This document shows positions 11,472 through 23,011 of a DNA stretch of 64,000 nucleotides, piece after piece. The DNA is taken from NCBI RefSeq assembly GCF_007990225.1, contig NZ_BJWF01000005.1:1-64000 (forward strand), read 5' to 3'. The position numbers and the translations under genes are program-made. The stretch comes from Enterococcus villorum (GTDB lineage: Bacteria > Bacillota > Bacilli > Lactobacillales > Enterococcaceae). Below the pieces are notes generated by a model. It worked only from the letters and a program-made list of their open reading frames with translations. It was not told the DNA's origin and did not search any database. Each line of letters starts with the position of its first letter. Position 1 is the first letter of the stretch.

Positions 11472-11843
11472 TTATTGTTCTTCTAATGACTCTTCGCAAC
11501 GCAAAATGACTGGTGTGCCTTGCTCTTTTAATGTCGATACGTGCATCTCGCCCCAATCACATAATGCATCGAGTACACTACTTAACGTTTTGCCGTAGTC
11601 ACTTAAAGAGTATACGACTTTTGGTGGAACTTGATGATAAGAGGTACGTAAGACAATTTTGTCTGCCTCTAATTCGCGTAGTTGTTGGGTTAACATTTTT
11701 TGGCTAAGTTTAGGAATTTTTCGTTTCAAATCACTTGGTCGCATGGAACCATGGCGAAGATTACACAAAATGATTGGCTTCCATTTGCCACCAATGACAT
11801 CCATGGTCGCCTCTACACCGATATTATAAATTTTTTCGTTCAT
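11472..11843 (-). CDS. HxlR-family transcriptional regulator
   Basis: 123 residues from ATG 11843, chosen because GGAGGT lies 4 bases upstream; an earlier in-frame ATG at 11855 would swallow that site. The MarR-like winged helix of the HxlR family is clear: GGKWKPIILCNLRHGSMRPSDLKRKI, then LSQKMLTQQLRELEADKIV, and the wing YSLSDYGKTL. HxlR proteins usually control a neighbouring divergent enzyme gene in response to electrophiles, quinones or oxidants. The divergent genes here are an aldo/keto reductase and an SDR, which fits. Cys27 in helix 1 is a possible redox sensor, but this is inference. Confidence 0.88.
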   Translation of the reverse strand: MNEKIYNIGVEATMDVIGGKWKPIILCNLRHGSMRPSDLKRKIPKLSQKMLTQQLRELEADKIVLRTSYHQVPPKVVYSLSDYGKTLSSVLDALCDWGEMHVSTLKEQGTPVILRCEESLEEQ

Positions 11844-11875
11844 TTTTACCTCCAAAAATGTGGTTATTCTACAAA

Positions 11876-11915
11876 AGTTACTTTTTCGACACTATAGAAC
11901 AAAAAAGTAGGTACT
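11876..11915. promoter_or_regulatory. Candidate operator between hxlR and the reductase gene
   Basis: An imperfect inverted repeat: AGTTACTTTTT, 14 bases, then AAAAAAGTAGGTACT. It lies midway between the divergent starts, where an HxlR dimer would be expected to act on both genes. This is inferred from symmetry and position only. Confidence 0.4.
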
Positions 11916-11975
11916 ATCTATTTGAATTTTTCTAGTATACAGTATATTTATTGAATTTCAAAGGAGGAATCACAT

Positions 11976-12818
11976 ATGATCCACGCATTAAATGAGCACG
12001 TCACTTTAAACAACCAAACAAAAATTCCAGGGATGGGACTAGGCGTTTTTCAAATTCCAGATGCTCAAACGGCTGAAGTTGTAAAAGCAGGAATTTTAAA
12101 GGGCTATCGCTTGATTGATACAGCTCAAATATATGATAATGAAATCGGTACTGGTATTGGTATCAAAGAAGGATTAGCTGCTGCTGGGATTTCTCGTGAA
12201 GAATTATTTGTCACTTCAAAAGTCTGGAACAATCATTTATCCTATGATGAAACGATCCATGCTTTTGAAGAAAGTTTGTCACGTCTAGGCTTAGACTACC
12301 TTGATCTTTACTTAATCCATTGGCCGGGAAACGAAGCTTATTTAGAGTCTTGGCGTGCTTTGGAACACTTGTATCAAGAAGGAAAAATCAAAGCAATCGG
12401 TGTCAGCAATTTTCAAGTGCATCATTTAGAAAAATTATTAGCCGAAACACAAATCGTTCCTGTGATTAACCAGGTTGAATTGCATCCAAAATTATCCCAA
12501 AAAACATTACGTGATTTTTGTGCCAAACACAATATTAAAATACAAGCATGGTCTCCATTAATGCAAGGCCAGTTATTAAATCATCCAGTTGTACTGGAAA
12601 TTGCTAAAAAACATCATGTTTCTGCAGCACAAGTTATCTTACGTTGGGATGTCCAGCAAGAAATTTTATTGGTTGTTAAATCTGTGAAACCAGAACGTAT
12701 GAAAAGCAATGCAGAAATTTTTGATTTTACCCTTTCAGAAGAAGACATGAACGCTTTAAATGCTTTAAATGAAGATTTACGTGTTGGTCCTAACCCAGAT
12801 ACATTTGATTTTAAGTAA
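11976..12818 (+). CDS. Aldo/keto reductase
   Basis: 280 residues, a TIM-barrel NADPH-dependent reductase of the AKR5-like class (2,5-diketo-D-gluconate reductase, YtbE and YvgN relatives). The catalytic tetrad is visible: Asp48 and Tyr53 in LIDTAQIYDNE, Lys82 in VTSKVW, His115 in LIHWPG. The cofactor end includes AIGVSNFQVHHLE and the SVKPERMKSN segment. A strong AAGGAGG site lies 7 bases before the ATG. Substrates of this class are reactive aldehydes or ketones such as methylglyoxal; the actual substrate cannot be read from sequence. It is divergent from the HxlR regulator and followed by an SDR gene. Confidence 0.93.
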   Translation: MIHALNEHVTLNNQTKIPGMGLGVFQIPDAQTAEVVKAGILKGYRLIDTAQIYDNEIGTGIGIKEGLAAAGISREELFVTSKVWNNHLSYDETIHAFEESLSRLGLDYLDLYLIHWPGNEAYLESWRALEHLYQEGKIKAIGVSNFQVHHLEKLLAETQIVPVINQVELHPKLSQKTLRDFCAKHNIKIQAWSPLMQGQLLNHPVVLEIAKKHHVSAAQVILRWDVQQEILLVVKSVKPERMKSNAEIFDFTLSEEDMNALNALNEDLRVGPNPDTFDFK

Positions 12819-12834
12819 TTTAAAAAGATAGAAA

Positions 12835-12862
12835 TCGCCCATCTTCTATTGATGGGTGATAA
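12835..12862 (+). repeat. Short hairpin between the two oxidoreductase genes
   Basis: ATCGCCCATC pairs with GATGGGTGAT across a short loop, about 17 bases past the aldo/keto reductase stop. There is no T tract after it, so it is more likely an mRNA-stabilising or attenuating hairpin than a full terminator. Confidence 0.45.
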
Positions 12863-12942
12863 CTCTTTCCAAAAGATACCCACTTCAGCCATTAAATCCA
12901 GTGGGGAAAACTAAGTTCATCTAAAAGAATGGAGTGTGCAAA

Positions 12943-13737
12943 ATGGAATTAGGTTTATCACATAAAACAGCTCTTGTTACAGGTTCCACAAAAGGCATCG
13001 GAAAAGCAATTGCAACTGAATTAGCAAAAGAAGGGGCAGATGTGATCATTAATGGGCGGCAAGCTGAGGTTGTTAACCAAGTAGTAGCTGAACTGAAAAA
13101 AAATTTTCCTCATACCAATCCGCAAGGGGCACCTTTTGATTTAGCTGATCGCAAAGCTCGTGAAGAACTGTTTGTTAAATTTCCTAAAGTAGATATTTTA
13201 ATAAATAATATGGGCATTTTTGAACCAATGGATTACTTAGATATCACGGATGAAGTATGGGAACGTTTCTTCAATATTAACGTCCTATCAGGAAATGCTT
13301 TGGCAAAATTTTATTTACCTAAAATGCTCGTACAAGATTTTGGTCGTGTGATTTTTATTGCTAGCGAAGAAGCCGTGATGCCTTCAGGGGAAATGGCACA
13401 ATATAGTATGACAAAAACGATGAATCTTTCTTTAGCAAAAAGTTTATCTAAATTAACATCTGGTTCACAAGTTACTGTCAACACCATCATGCCAGGATCG
13501 ACTTTAACAGAAGGTGTCCAAAAAATGTTAGAAAACATGTACGCAGACAGCACGCTACCCCAATCGGAATGGGAACAAGATTTTATGAAAAATCATCGTC
13601 CGCTTTCGCAGATTCAGCGTTTGATCCGCCCAGAAGAAATTGGCCGTTTTGTTGCGTTTGTTGCCAGTCCTTATGCTTCCTCATTTTCTGGTGCCGCATT
13701 ACGTCTTGACGGAGGCTTAGTACCAACGATTTATTGA
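12943..13737 (+). CDS. Short-chain dehydrogenase/reductase
   Basis: 264 residues from ATG 12943, placed 8 bases after GGAG; a GTG three codons upstream would overlap that site. A classical SDR: the NAD(P)-binding motif TGSTKGIG near the N-terminus, NNMG in the middle, the catalytic Ser in IASEEAV, YSMTK with the Tyr and Lys, and MPGS after strand 6. It ends in a typical SGAALRLDGGLVPTIY. It lies downstream of the aldo/keto reductase on the same strand and is probably co-regulated by the HxlR protein. The substrate is unknown. Confidence 0.92.
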   Translation: MELGLSHKTALVTGSTKGIGKAIATELAKEGADVIINGRQAEVVNQVVAELKKNFPHTNPQGAPFDLADRKAREELFVKFPKVDILINNMGIFEPMDYLDITDEVWERFFNINVLSGNALAKFYLPKMLVQDFGRVIFIASEEAVMPSGEMAQYSMTKTMNLSLAKSLSKLTSGSQVTVNTIMPGSTLTEGVQKMLENMYADSTLPQSEWEQDFMKNHRPLSQIQRLIRPEEIGRFVAFVASPYASSFSGAALRLDGGLVPTIY

Positions 13738-13918
13738 TAGAATCCTCGATTTGTTTTGGTGTTCCACCAGTCAGCAAACTAGTGGACTCAATGAAACATA
13801 TCGTTAGTTTTGTGAGCAACAGCTACTTTTGATCCCATATATAGTTGGTCACTGAATCTATGATGAAAAAAACTTGGTAAAATAAATTATTTCTTATGGA
13901 AAAATAAAGTTGAAAAGA

Positions 13919-13955
13919 AAAAGACAAACCTGATTGATGTCGAGGTTTGTCTTTT
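13919..13955. terminator. Bidirectional terminator between the SDR gene and proS
   Basis: AAAAGACAAACCT pairs with AGGTTTGTCTTTT. A and T tracts on both sides let it serve the rightward SDR transcript and the leftward proS transcript. The 180 bases to its left contain nothing I can support as a gene. Confidence 0.85.
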
Positions 13956-13983
13956 ATTTTTAAATAAGATTACATATAGTTGC

Positions 13984-15738
<1,755 letters not shown>

Positions 15739-15755
15739 CTATTTATGAACTTTTT

Positions 15756-17024
15756 CTAGAAAAAGAATCGTTGGATATCATTCCATGTGACTAAAACCAT
15801 TAACAGCATTAATAAAGCAAATCCTGCTAAAGTGATAAATCCTTCTTTTTCCTGACTCAACGGCTTTCCTCTAATACCTTCAAAAACATTTAAAACTAAT
15901 TTTCCACCATCAAGGGCTGGGATTGGTAATAAGTTGACGATTCCTAAGTTCATTGAAAGAACAGCCATCAAAGTAATAATTGTCATTATGCCTTGATCAG
16001 CCGCTTCTGATGATAATTGGAACATCATGACTGGACCGCCTAATTTATCGAGGCTAAAATTGGTAAAAAGTGAACCTAACGCTTTAAAAATTTCTAGAGA
16101 ACTACTAAAAGCACGTTGGGTACCACCAATGATTTTATCCATAAAACCTGTTTTCATAGGAGCTTGAATCCCCAATTGTCCATATTGTTTGCCATTTGTT
16201 TCAACGGCACTTGGCGTTACATCAATGGATTGCTTCTTGCCATCACGTTCTACTTCAAACGTTAATTTTTTCTCAGGATTTTCAGTGATTAGCGTCGTTA
16301 AATCATTCCAAGAATGAATCGCTTTACCATCAACATTTAAAATCGCATCATTTTCTTTTAAGCCTGCTGCTTGAGCTGCTCCATTTGGCAAGATTTTACC
16401 TATTTGGTTAGTATTTGTCACTTGAACACCACCTTGCATGAAAGCAAGTATGATGAATAAAACAATAGCTAAGAGAAAGTTATTCATGGGACCTGCGAAA
16501 TTGGTCAACATTCTTTGCCATAGTTTTGCTGATTGAAATTGAACATCTTTTGGCGCAATCCGTAATTCCGTTCCATCAGCTTCAATAATCGAAGCATCAT
16601 GTGAGACTGAATAAGTGACTTCTTGATCTTCATCACCATTTACATAACCAGTAATCGTTAATTCCTCTTCAAGGTCATAGCGAATCAGTTCTAGTGGGAT
16701 ACCGTTTGTTAACTGTACCTTTTTACTTAAATTGATTTTCTCTACGATACCATCAGAATTTAACAAAAGAGATAACGGCATTCCAGGAGCCATTTCTGTT
16801 TCATCGTCTCCGTTTCCTGCCATCCGTACATAACCTCCGATAGGCAATAAACGTAGTGTATAGGTCGTCCCGTCCTTTGCTTGATGCCCATAAATTTTCG
16901 GGCCCATTCCAATTGCAAATTCACGAACGAGAATTCCTGATCGTTTCGCAAAGAAGAAGTGTCCAAATTCATGAACAATAACCAAAATGCCAAAAACAAT
17001 AATAAATGTGATAATTGTTTTCAT
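15756..17024 (-). CDS. rseP: Site-2 metalloprotease RseP (Eep in enterococci)
   Basis: 422 residues, a membrane-embedded zinc protease of the S2P family. The HExxH motif is in IVHEFGHFFFAKRSG near the N-terminus. A PDZ domain lies in the middle (GLKENDAILNVDGKAIHSWNDL). The third active-site residue lies in LLPIPALDGGKL, with Asp as ligand. Four membrane segments are visible. In E. faecalis the homologue Eep trims sex-pheromone lipoprotein signal peptides and cleaves anti-sigma factor RsiV; whether it does so here is inference. The start has AAAGGAGAA 5 bases upstream. It lies between cdsA and proS as usual. Confidence 0.95.
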   Translation of the reverse strand: MKTIITFIIVFGILVIVHEFGHFFFAKRSGILVREFAIGMGPKIYGHQAKDGTTYTLRLLPIGGYVRMAGNGDDETEMAPGMPLSLLLNSDGIVEKINLSKKVQLTNGIPLELIRYDLEEELTITGYVNGDEDQEVTYSVSHDASIIEADGTELRIAPKDVQFQSAKLWQRMLTNFAGPMNNFLLAIVLFIILAFMQGGVQVTNTNQIGKILPNGAAQAAGLKENDAILNVDGKAIHSWNDLTTLITENPEKKLTFEVERDGKKQSIDVTPSAVETNGKQYGQLGIQAPMKTGFMDKIIGGTQRAFSSSLEIFKALGSLFTNFSLDKLGGPVMMFQLSSEAADQGIMTIITLMAVLSMNLGIVNLLPIPALDGGKLVLNVFEGIRGKPLSQEKEGFITLAGFALLMLLMVLVTWNDIQRFFF

Positions 17025-17156
17025 TTTACATTCTCCTTTACTCTTTTATTTTCCATGTTAAATAAAACACTTTAATTTTACCATATTATTCATTATTCAC
17101 CAATAGTGTTCATTTTTTAATAATTGCTGTATATTTCTATCAATTACCTGCTTGTT

Positions 17157-17957
17157 CTAAATCAATCCAAATAAATGCATGATTGGAAAAACAAACAGCA
17201 GACTATCAAAACGGTCGAGGATTCCGCCATGTCCAGGTAAGATATTCCCAGAATCTTTGACTTCATAATGACGCTTAATTGACGATTCGACCAAATCGCC
17301 AAATTGACCAACAATCGATAAAAGAATGGTTAAAAGAAGCATCACGAACATCCCATGACCAAATAGTTCTTTTGAAGGATAAAGTAAGAAATATAAAATA
17401 GCCACAACTAAAGCACTGGCAATCCCGCCTAATGCCCCTTCAATCGTCTTATTTGGCGAAACATCTGGACTTAGTTTGTGCTTACCATATTTCCTACCCA
17501 CCATATAAGCACCGATATCTGTTGCCCAAACGATAAATAAACCAAAAATCAAAACAGCGATTCCTTCTGTTCGTGCATTGACGAAATTTTGAAAACCGAT
17601 TCCTACATACAGACTGACAATGACAGGAAATCCTGCTTCATCTATGGTATAAGTATTTTTGGATAGAACGGACGTTCCCAGTAAAATCATGACGATAAAA
17701 TAAAACAGCATAAAGGTACTGGTCTTTTCTGGTAAGAAGAAAAACCAACGTTCTTTTGGTAAAACTAAGATGACTGCACCAATAGCCGATAAAATCCCTT
17801 CAAAACTTAATAACGTTAAACCTTTCATTCTAAATAGTTCATATACACCAACTACTGCTAATAAAGCTGCTACAAACTCAATGGCCATGCCACCGATCCA
17901 AATAATTGGTAGAAATAAAGCTAATGCAATAACAGCTGTAATTACTCGTTGTCTCAT
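17157..17957 (-). CDS. cdsA: Phosphatidate cytidylyltransferase
   Basis: 266 residues with about eight hydrophobic segments. CdsA makes CDP-diacylglycerol from CTP and phosphatidate, the branch point for phosphatidylglycerol and cardiolipin. The family signature is at the C-terminus: SSIKRHYEVKDSGNILPGHG followed by GILDRFDSLLF. The start overlaps the uppS stop by 4 bases, so the two are translationally coupled. Confidence 0.96.
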   Translation of the reverse strand: MRQRVITAVIALALFLPIIWIGGMAIEFVAALLAVVGVYELFRMKGLTLLSFEGILSAIGAVILVLPKERWFFFLPEKTSTFMLFYFIVMILLGTSVLSKNTYTIDEAGFPVIVSLYVGIGFQNFVNARTEGIAVLIFGLFIVWATDIGAYMVGRKYGKHKLSPDVSPNKTIEGALGGIASALVVAILYFLLYPSKELFGHGMFVMLLLTILLSIVGQFGDLVESSIKRHYEVKDSGNILPGHGGILDRFDSLLFVFPIMHLFGLI

Positions 17958-18763
17958 GATGGATCCCCTTCTTTCTCTACTTTCTTCACACCACCAAAGC
18001 GTCGATCTCTGTTTTGAAAAGCAGCAATTGCTTCTTCTAAGTGGTCGCCATCAAAATCAGGCCACAAGGCTTTTGTAAAATACAACTCGCTATAAGCAAG
18101 TTGCCAAAGTAAAAAATTACTGATTCTTTCTTCTCCGCTTGTTCGGATCACCAGTTCAGGATCACGTAATTCAGTTGGTAAAAAACCTGTCATCAAGTGG
18201 TTAGCAATCATTGTGTCATCAATCGACTCCACTGTCGTCTCTTGTTTTTTTACTTCTTCGGCAATTTTTTTGACGGCTGTAACGATTTCTGCTCTACTGC
18301 CGTAATTTAAAGCAAAATTGAGGATCATTCCCGTATTATCTTTTGTTTGTTTAATCGCTCGACGAACGGCATCTTGGGTATGTTCTGGCAACAATTCTTC
18401 ATATCCCATGACATGCACCTTCACATTTTCTTTGATCAATTCTGGTACAAACGTGTCAAAGAAATCCACTGGAAGCTGCATTAAAAAACGTACTTCGTCT
18501 TTAGGACGTTTCCAATTTTCTGTTGAAAAAGCATAGAGAGTCAAAACTTTCACGCCTAATCTAGAAGCTTTTTTTGTTACTTTTTTTACTGTCTCCATAC
18601 CTTCTTTATGGCCGGCAACACGAGGTAGTCGTCGATTTTGTGCCCATCGACCATTTCCATCCATGATAATTGCAACATGCTGAGGGATGGGTCCTTTGGC
18701 ATCAAATTGAAAATCACTTATTTCTTGAATATACTTGTTTTTTTGCGGAAAAAAACGTAACAT
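17954..18763 (-). CDS. uppS: Undecaprenyl diphosphate synthase
   Basis: 269 residues from ATG 18763 (MLRFFPQKNK), chosen because AGGAGG lies 8 bases before it; an upstream in-frame start adds 10 residues lacking a site. This cis-prenyltransferase makes the C55 carrier lipid for peptidoglycan and wall polysaccharides. Signatures: MDGNGRWAQNRRLPRVAGH with the catalytic Asp, YAFSTENWKRP, and the C-terminal RTSGEERISNFLLWQLAYSE. It has its own upstream region because frr is closed by a terminator. Confidence 0.97.
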   Translation of the reverse strand: MLRFFPQKNKYIQEISDFQFDAKGPIPQHVAIIMDGNGRWAQNRRLPRVAGHKEGMETVKKVTKKASRLGVKVLTLYAFSTENWKRPKDEVRFLMQLPVDFFDTFVPELIKENVKVHVMGYEELLPEHTQDAVRRAIKQTKDNTGMILNFALNYGSRAEIVTAVKKIAEEVKKQETTVESIDDTMIANHLMTGFLPTELRDPELVIRTSGEERISNFLLWQLAYSELYFTKALWPDFDGDHLEEAIAAFQNRDRRFGGVKKVEKEGDPS

Positions 18764-18981
18764 TCTTTTTCCTCCTATACTAGAAATTACCACTATCTTT
18801 TGTATTATAGCAATTTATGTAAGGTTTTCCTATGATCTATTGATTTTTTTAGTTATTTCCCAAAGTTTTTTTTAACTTTTTTAATAAAAGTAGACTTTTT
18901 GTATCCCACCCTAAGATTTTTCATCGATCTAGTTCCCTATTATTCCTTTTTTCTTTCGGTCAGTTGAACGACCTCATAAAA

Positions 18982-19013
18982 AAATCTCAAAACAACTATG
19001 TGTTTTGAGATTT
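18982..19013 (-). terminator. Terminator after frr
   Basis: AAATCTCAAAACA pairs with TGTTTTGAGATTT over a 6-base loop and is followed on the minus strand by a run of seven T. It separates frr from the uppS-cdsA unit. Confidence 0.88.
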
Positions 19014-19037
19014 GTTTTATTTAAGTTATTCTATTTA

Positions 19038-19595
19038 TTAAACTTCTAATAACTCTTGCTCTTTTTCGCTGGCAATTTTATCAACTTCTTTGATGCTCTT
19101 ATCGGTTAGCGTTTGTACTTCTTTTTCTAACCCACGTAGATCGTCTTCTGTAATATCACCATTTTTTTGTTGTTTTTTGTACTCGTCAATTGCATCACGA
19201 CGAATATTACGTACAGCGATTTTTGCATTTTCAGCTTCTTTTTTCACGTCTTTTGCTAATTCTTTTCGACGTTCTTCTGTTAATTGTGGAATGACTAAAC
19301 GGATAACATTCCCATCATTGGTAGGACTGATTCCAATGTCACTTGCCATAATCGCTTTTTCCACATCTTGAAGGATGCTTTTATCAAATGGTGTGATCAT
19401 TAAGACACGTGCTTCTGGAATTTGGATGGATGCCATTTGGTTCAATGGTGTTGGTGCACCATAGTAATTGACGGTGATTCGGTCAAGTAAACTTGCATTG
19501 GCGCGACCTGCACGAATTTGTCCTAGTTCACGTTGTAGATTTTGTGCTGCTTTTTGCATTTTTTCTTTTGCTTCTGTCATAATTGCATCAGCCAT
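19038..19595 (-). CDS. frr: Ribosome recycling factor
   Basis: 185 residues, the normal RRF length. Recognisable blocks are [28 protein letters not shown], then the central [18 protein letters not shown]. The last is PSLIRLxIPxLTEERR-like, seen here as [21 protein letters not shown] works with EF-G to split post-termination ribosomes. It lies 2 bases after the pyrH stop, a tight pyrH-frr pair found in most bacteria. Confidence 0.97.
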   Translation of the reverse strand: MADAIMTEAKEKMQKAAQNLQRELGQIRAGRANASLLDRITVNYYGAPTPLNQMASIQIPEARVLMITPFDKSILQDVEKAIMASDIGISPTNDGNVIRLVIPQLTEERRKELAKDVKKEAENAKIAVRNIRRDAIDEYKKQQKNGDITEDDLRGLEKEVQTLTDKSIKEVDKIASEKEQELLEV

Positions 19596-19597
19596 TT

Positions 19598-20392
<795 letters not shown>

Positions 20393-20405
20393 TTATACCT
20401 ATGCC

Positions 20406-20438
20406 TAAAAAAAAGAGCTGTGACATACGTCGCTGCTC
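20406..20438 (-). terminator. Terminator after tsf
   Basis: On the minus strand GAGCAGCGAC and GTCACAGCTC pair imperfectly over a short loop and are followed by a run of eight T. It lies just ahead of pyrH. A second hairpin at about 20480-20508 (CAAAGTTGAGA/TCTCAACTTTG) has no T tract. Confidence 0.75.
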
Positions 20439-20545
20439 CTTGATTAATTCCAAATAAGTGTCATTTCTAACGATGATTCAAAGTTGAGAAAATTATCTCA
20501 ACTTTGAACTTGGTTTAGAACGCACACCTTAAAAAATATTCAGAA

Positions 20546-21427
20546 TTATTTTTTCACTTGACTCATTACTTCTTCAACAAAGTTGTCTTCGCGTTTTTCG
20601 ATTCCTTCGCCAACTTCAAAACGTACAAATGTTTTCACAGTTGCGCCTTTAGAAGCAACATATTTTTCAACAGTCATATCAGGATCTTTTACAAATGGTT
20701 GGTCAACCAAAGCGATTTCTGCTTTGAATTTTTTCAAACGTCCTTCAACCATTTTCTCAACGATATTTGCTGGTTTTCCTTCGTTTAAAGCTTGTTCTGT
20801 CAGAACAGTTTTTTCGTGTTCTAATTCAGCTTCAGGAATTTGAGTTTCATTTACATAGCGAGGATTGATTGCTGCTACGTGCATAGCTACATCTTTTGCA
20901 ACAGTTTCATCAGTTGTACCATCTAAAACAGTTAAGACAGCGATACGTCCACCCATGTGTAAGTAGCCACCAAAAGCAGCGTTATCTTCTTTTTCAACTA
21001 CTTCAAAACGACGGAAGCTGATTTTTTCTCCAATTACTTGTGTTGCTTCAATCAAATCAGATTCAATTGTTCCTTTTTCTGTTTTGATTTTCATTGCAGC
21101 GTCCATGTCTGCTGGTTTGTTTTCTGCTACAAGTTCAGCGATCTCTTTTACTAAATCTTGGAACATTTCGTTTTTAGAAACGAAGTCAGTTTCTGAGTTT
21201 ACTTCAACGATTGCTGCAGTATTTCCTTTCACTGCTACTGAAGCTAGTCCTTCAGCTGCAATACGGTCATTTTTCTTCGCAGCTTTGGCCATTCCTTTTT
21301 CACGTAAAAGATCCACTGCTTTTTCCATATCGCCTTCTACTTCAACCAATGCTTTTTTCGCATCCATCATACCTACGCCTGTCATTTCGCGTAGTTCTTT
21401 TACCATTTTAGCTGTTACATCTGCCAT
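20546..21427 (-). CDS. tsf: Elongation factor Ts
   Basis: 293 residues. EF-Ts recycles EF-Tu by GDP release. The N-terminal UBA-like module [20 protein letters not shown] is followed by the EF-Tu-contacting motif [16 protein letters not shown] with the TDFV core. The C-terminal half holds the duplicated core fold ([16 protein letters not shown] and [17 protein letters not shown]). It follows rpsB after an attenuator-like hairpin. Confidence 0.97.
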   Translation of the reverse strand: MADVTAKMVKELREMTGVGMMDAKKALVEVEGDMEKAVDLLREKGMAKAAKKNDRIAAEGLASVAVKGNTAAIVEVNSETDFVSKNEMFQDLVKEIAELVAENKPADMDAAMKIKTEKGTIESDLIEATQVIGEKISFRRFEVVEKEDNAAFGGYLHMGGRIAVLTVLDGTTDETVAKDVAMHVAAINPRYVNETQIPEAELEHEKTVLTEQALNEGKPANIVEKMVEGRLKKFKAEIALVDQPFVKDPDMTVEKYVASKGATVKTFVRFEVGEGIEKREDNFVEEVMSQVKK

Positions 21428-21453
21428 TTTTGTTTCCTCCTATATTTTCTTTT

Positions 21454-21509
21454 TAAAAAAAGCTGTTTCAAAGGAGAGTGAGGCTTGTCGCCTAGCCTTT
21501 GAAACAGCT
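21454..21509 (-). terminator. Attenuator hairpin between rpsB and tsf
   Basis: AGCTGTTTCAAAGG pairs perfectly with CCTTTGAAACAGCT around a 21-base loop. On the minus strand a T tract follows directly. It lies in the 96-base gap between rpsB and tsf, so it would reduce readthrough into tsf or mark a second tsf promoter. Full termination would leave tsf without transcription unless a promoter overlaps it. Confidence 0.8.
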
Positions 21510-21523
21510 CCATCATTTAAAAA

Positions 21524-22306
21524 TTATTCTGCTGAAGTGTTGTCGCCTTCTACAACATCAACAATTTCTTCGATTGAAGTTGCATTGTTTTCTGCTACAA
21601 AATCTTCTTCAACTACTTGGTCTTCCCCTTGATTTCCTTCAATAAATGCATCTGCCATTTTTGAAGTAATCAATTTAACGGCACGAATAGCATCGTCATT
21701 TGAAGGAATAACTACGTCGATTTCATCTGGATCGCAGTTTGTATCAACCATAGCTACGATTGGAATATTTAATTTATGCGCTTCTTGAACAGCAATACGT
21801 TCTTTACGTGGGTCTACGATGTACATTACATCTGGAATTCTTGGCATATCAGCGATACCGCCTAAGAATTTTTCAAGACGTTCACGTTGTTTGTTCAAAC
21901 CAGCAACTTCTTTTTTAGGTAAAACTTCAAAAGTTCCATCTTCTTCCATTGCATTGATTTGTTTCAAACGGCTGATACGTTTTTGGATTGTATCCCAGTT
22001 AGTCAATGTTCCACCTAACCAACGATGGTTTACAAAGTATTGTCCAGCACGAATTGCTTCATCTTTGATTGCTTCTTGTGCTTGTTTTTTTGTACCTACG
22101 AATAAAGCAACACCGCCTTCTTCTGCAATGCTCTTCATGTAGTCATAAGCTGCATCTACTAACTTAACAGTTTTTTGTAAGTCGATGATGTAGATACCAT
22201 TTCTTTCTGTGAAGATATATTTCTTCATTTTTGGGTTCCAGCGACGAGTTTGGTGACCAAAGTGTACGCCGGCTTCTAGTAATTGTTTCATTGAAATTAC
22301 TGCCAT
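21524..22306 (-). CDS. rpsB: Ribosomal protein S2
   Basis: 260 residues from ATG 22306 ([22 protein letters not shown]). The open frame extends 126 bases further upstream, but the family always begins here and GGAGG lies 7 bases before this ATG. Further S2 blocks: [36 protein letters not shown] and [20 protein letters not shown]. The C-terminal tail is acidic. S2 is added late to the 30S subunit. Confidence 0.98.
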   Translation of the reverse strand: MAVISMKQLLEAGVHFGHQTRRWNPKMKKYIFTERNGIYIIDLQKTVKLVDAAYDYMKSIAEEGGVALFVGTKKQAQEAIKDEAIRAGQYFVNHRWLGGTLTNWDTIQKRISRLKQINAMEEDGTFEVLPKKEVAGLNKQRERLEKFLGGIADMPRIPDVMYIVDPRKERIAVQEAHKLNIPIVAMVDTNCDPDEIDVVIPSNDDAIRAVKLITSKMADAFIEGNQGEDQVVEEDFVAENNATSIEEIVDVVEGDNTSAE

Positions 22307-22434
22307 TTTTGTTTCCTCCGATTTGGTTTTATTTTCCCTCTTCTTGTCTTTCACCTCGCTGACAAACTTTTTCAAGCACCTATCAACGATCCAACAAGAA
22401 TGTGGATTTATTGATGCAAAAAGCATCCTCAAAC

Positions 22435-22463
22435 ATTATACAAGTAACTACTTGGTATAGCAA
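22435..22463 (-). promoter_or_regulatory. rpsB promoter
   Basis: On the minus strand TTGCTA, 17 bases, then TATAAT. The start point would give a 5' leader of about 120 bases with a small hairpin (GATGC/GCATC at about 22409-22423). S2 leaders often carry an autoregulatory element, but I see no recognisable one. Confidence 0.7.
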
Positions 22464-22638
22464 TAGTTAAAGGGGTATTTCTGCTCAACATTCAATATTT
22501 TACCTGACTTATCGTTAAATATCAAGAATAATCTTATCTTTTGTTTTCTCTTATTCTTTTCATTTCTACCGTTTTATATTTGTTTTAGAAGAGGTACAAA
22601 AAGTAAAGAGTACTTTTGCCTCAAACTTTAGATATGTG

Positions 22639-22762
22639 TAAACGGTGTTCAAGTAGCAACTCCTCAACAATAAGAGATACATTTCTAAAATATGAAGAGC
22701 TATTTTAAAAATGTATCTCCTATTCGCTCGGAGCTAAACGCTACTTTCACGACCTCTTGTCA
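22639..22762. repeat. Hairpin unit 1 of the array
   Basis: 124 bases. Outer arms GTAGC (22653) and GCTAC (22740). Inner arms GAGATACATTT (22674) and AAATGTATCTC (ending 22719), with TAAAATA/TATTTTA inside them and one mismatch. Apical loop TGAAGAGC at 22693-22700. Confidence 0.85.
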
Positions 22763-22886
22763 TAAACGGTGTTCAAGCATCAGCTCCTTGAAATAAGCCT
22801 AAATTTTTTAAAATATGAGAAGCTATTTCAAAAAATTTTTTCTTGTTCTCAGCAGAGCTAAACGATGCTTTCACGACCTCTTGGCT
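22763..22886. repeat. Hairpin unit 2 of the array
   Basis: 124 bases. Outer arms GCATC and GATGC replace the GTAGC/GCTAC of unit 1. Inner arms AAATTTTTT (22801) and AAAAAATTT (ending 22838), with AAATA/TATTT inside. Apical loop TGAGAAGC at 22816-22823. Confidence 0.85.
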
Positions 22887-23011
22887 TAAACGGCGGGAAC
22901 AGAAGCAACTCCTTCGGAAATAAGACAAAATTCACAAAAATTTGAAAAGCAATTTTCGTGAATTTTGTCTTATTTCTCGGAGCTAAACGCTTCTTTCCCA
23001 GCCTCTTAGCT
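22887..23011. repeat. Hairpin unit 3 of the array
   Basis: 125 bases. Outer arms GAAGC and GCTTC; here the end pair also changes together (GGGAA near the start, TTTCCC near the end). Inner arms are a perfect 18 bp match, AAATAAGACAAAATTCAC (22918-22935) with its complement at 22958-22975. Loop region contains TGAAAAGC. Confidence 0.85.

Noticed and set aside
13583-13819. 78-codon minus-strand frame overlapping the SDR end
   Set aside because: No ribosome binding site, no family resemblance, and it is antisense to a conserved SDR C-terminus.
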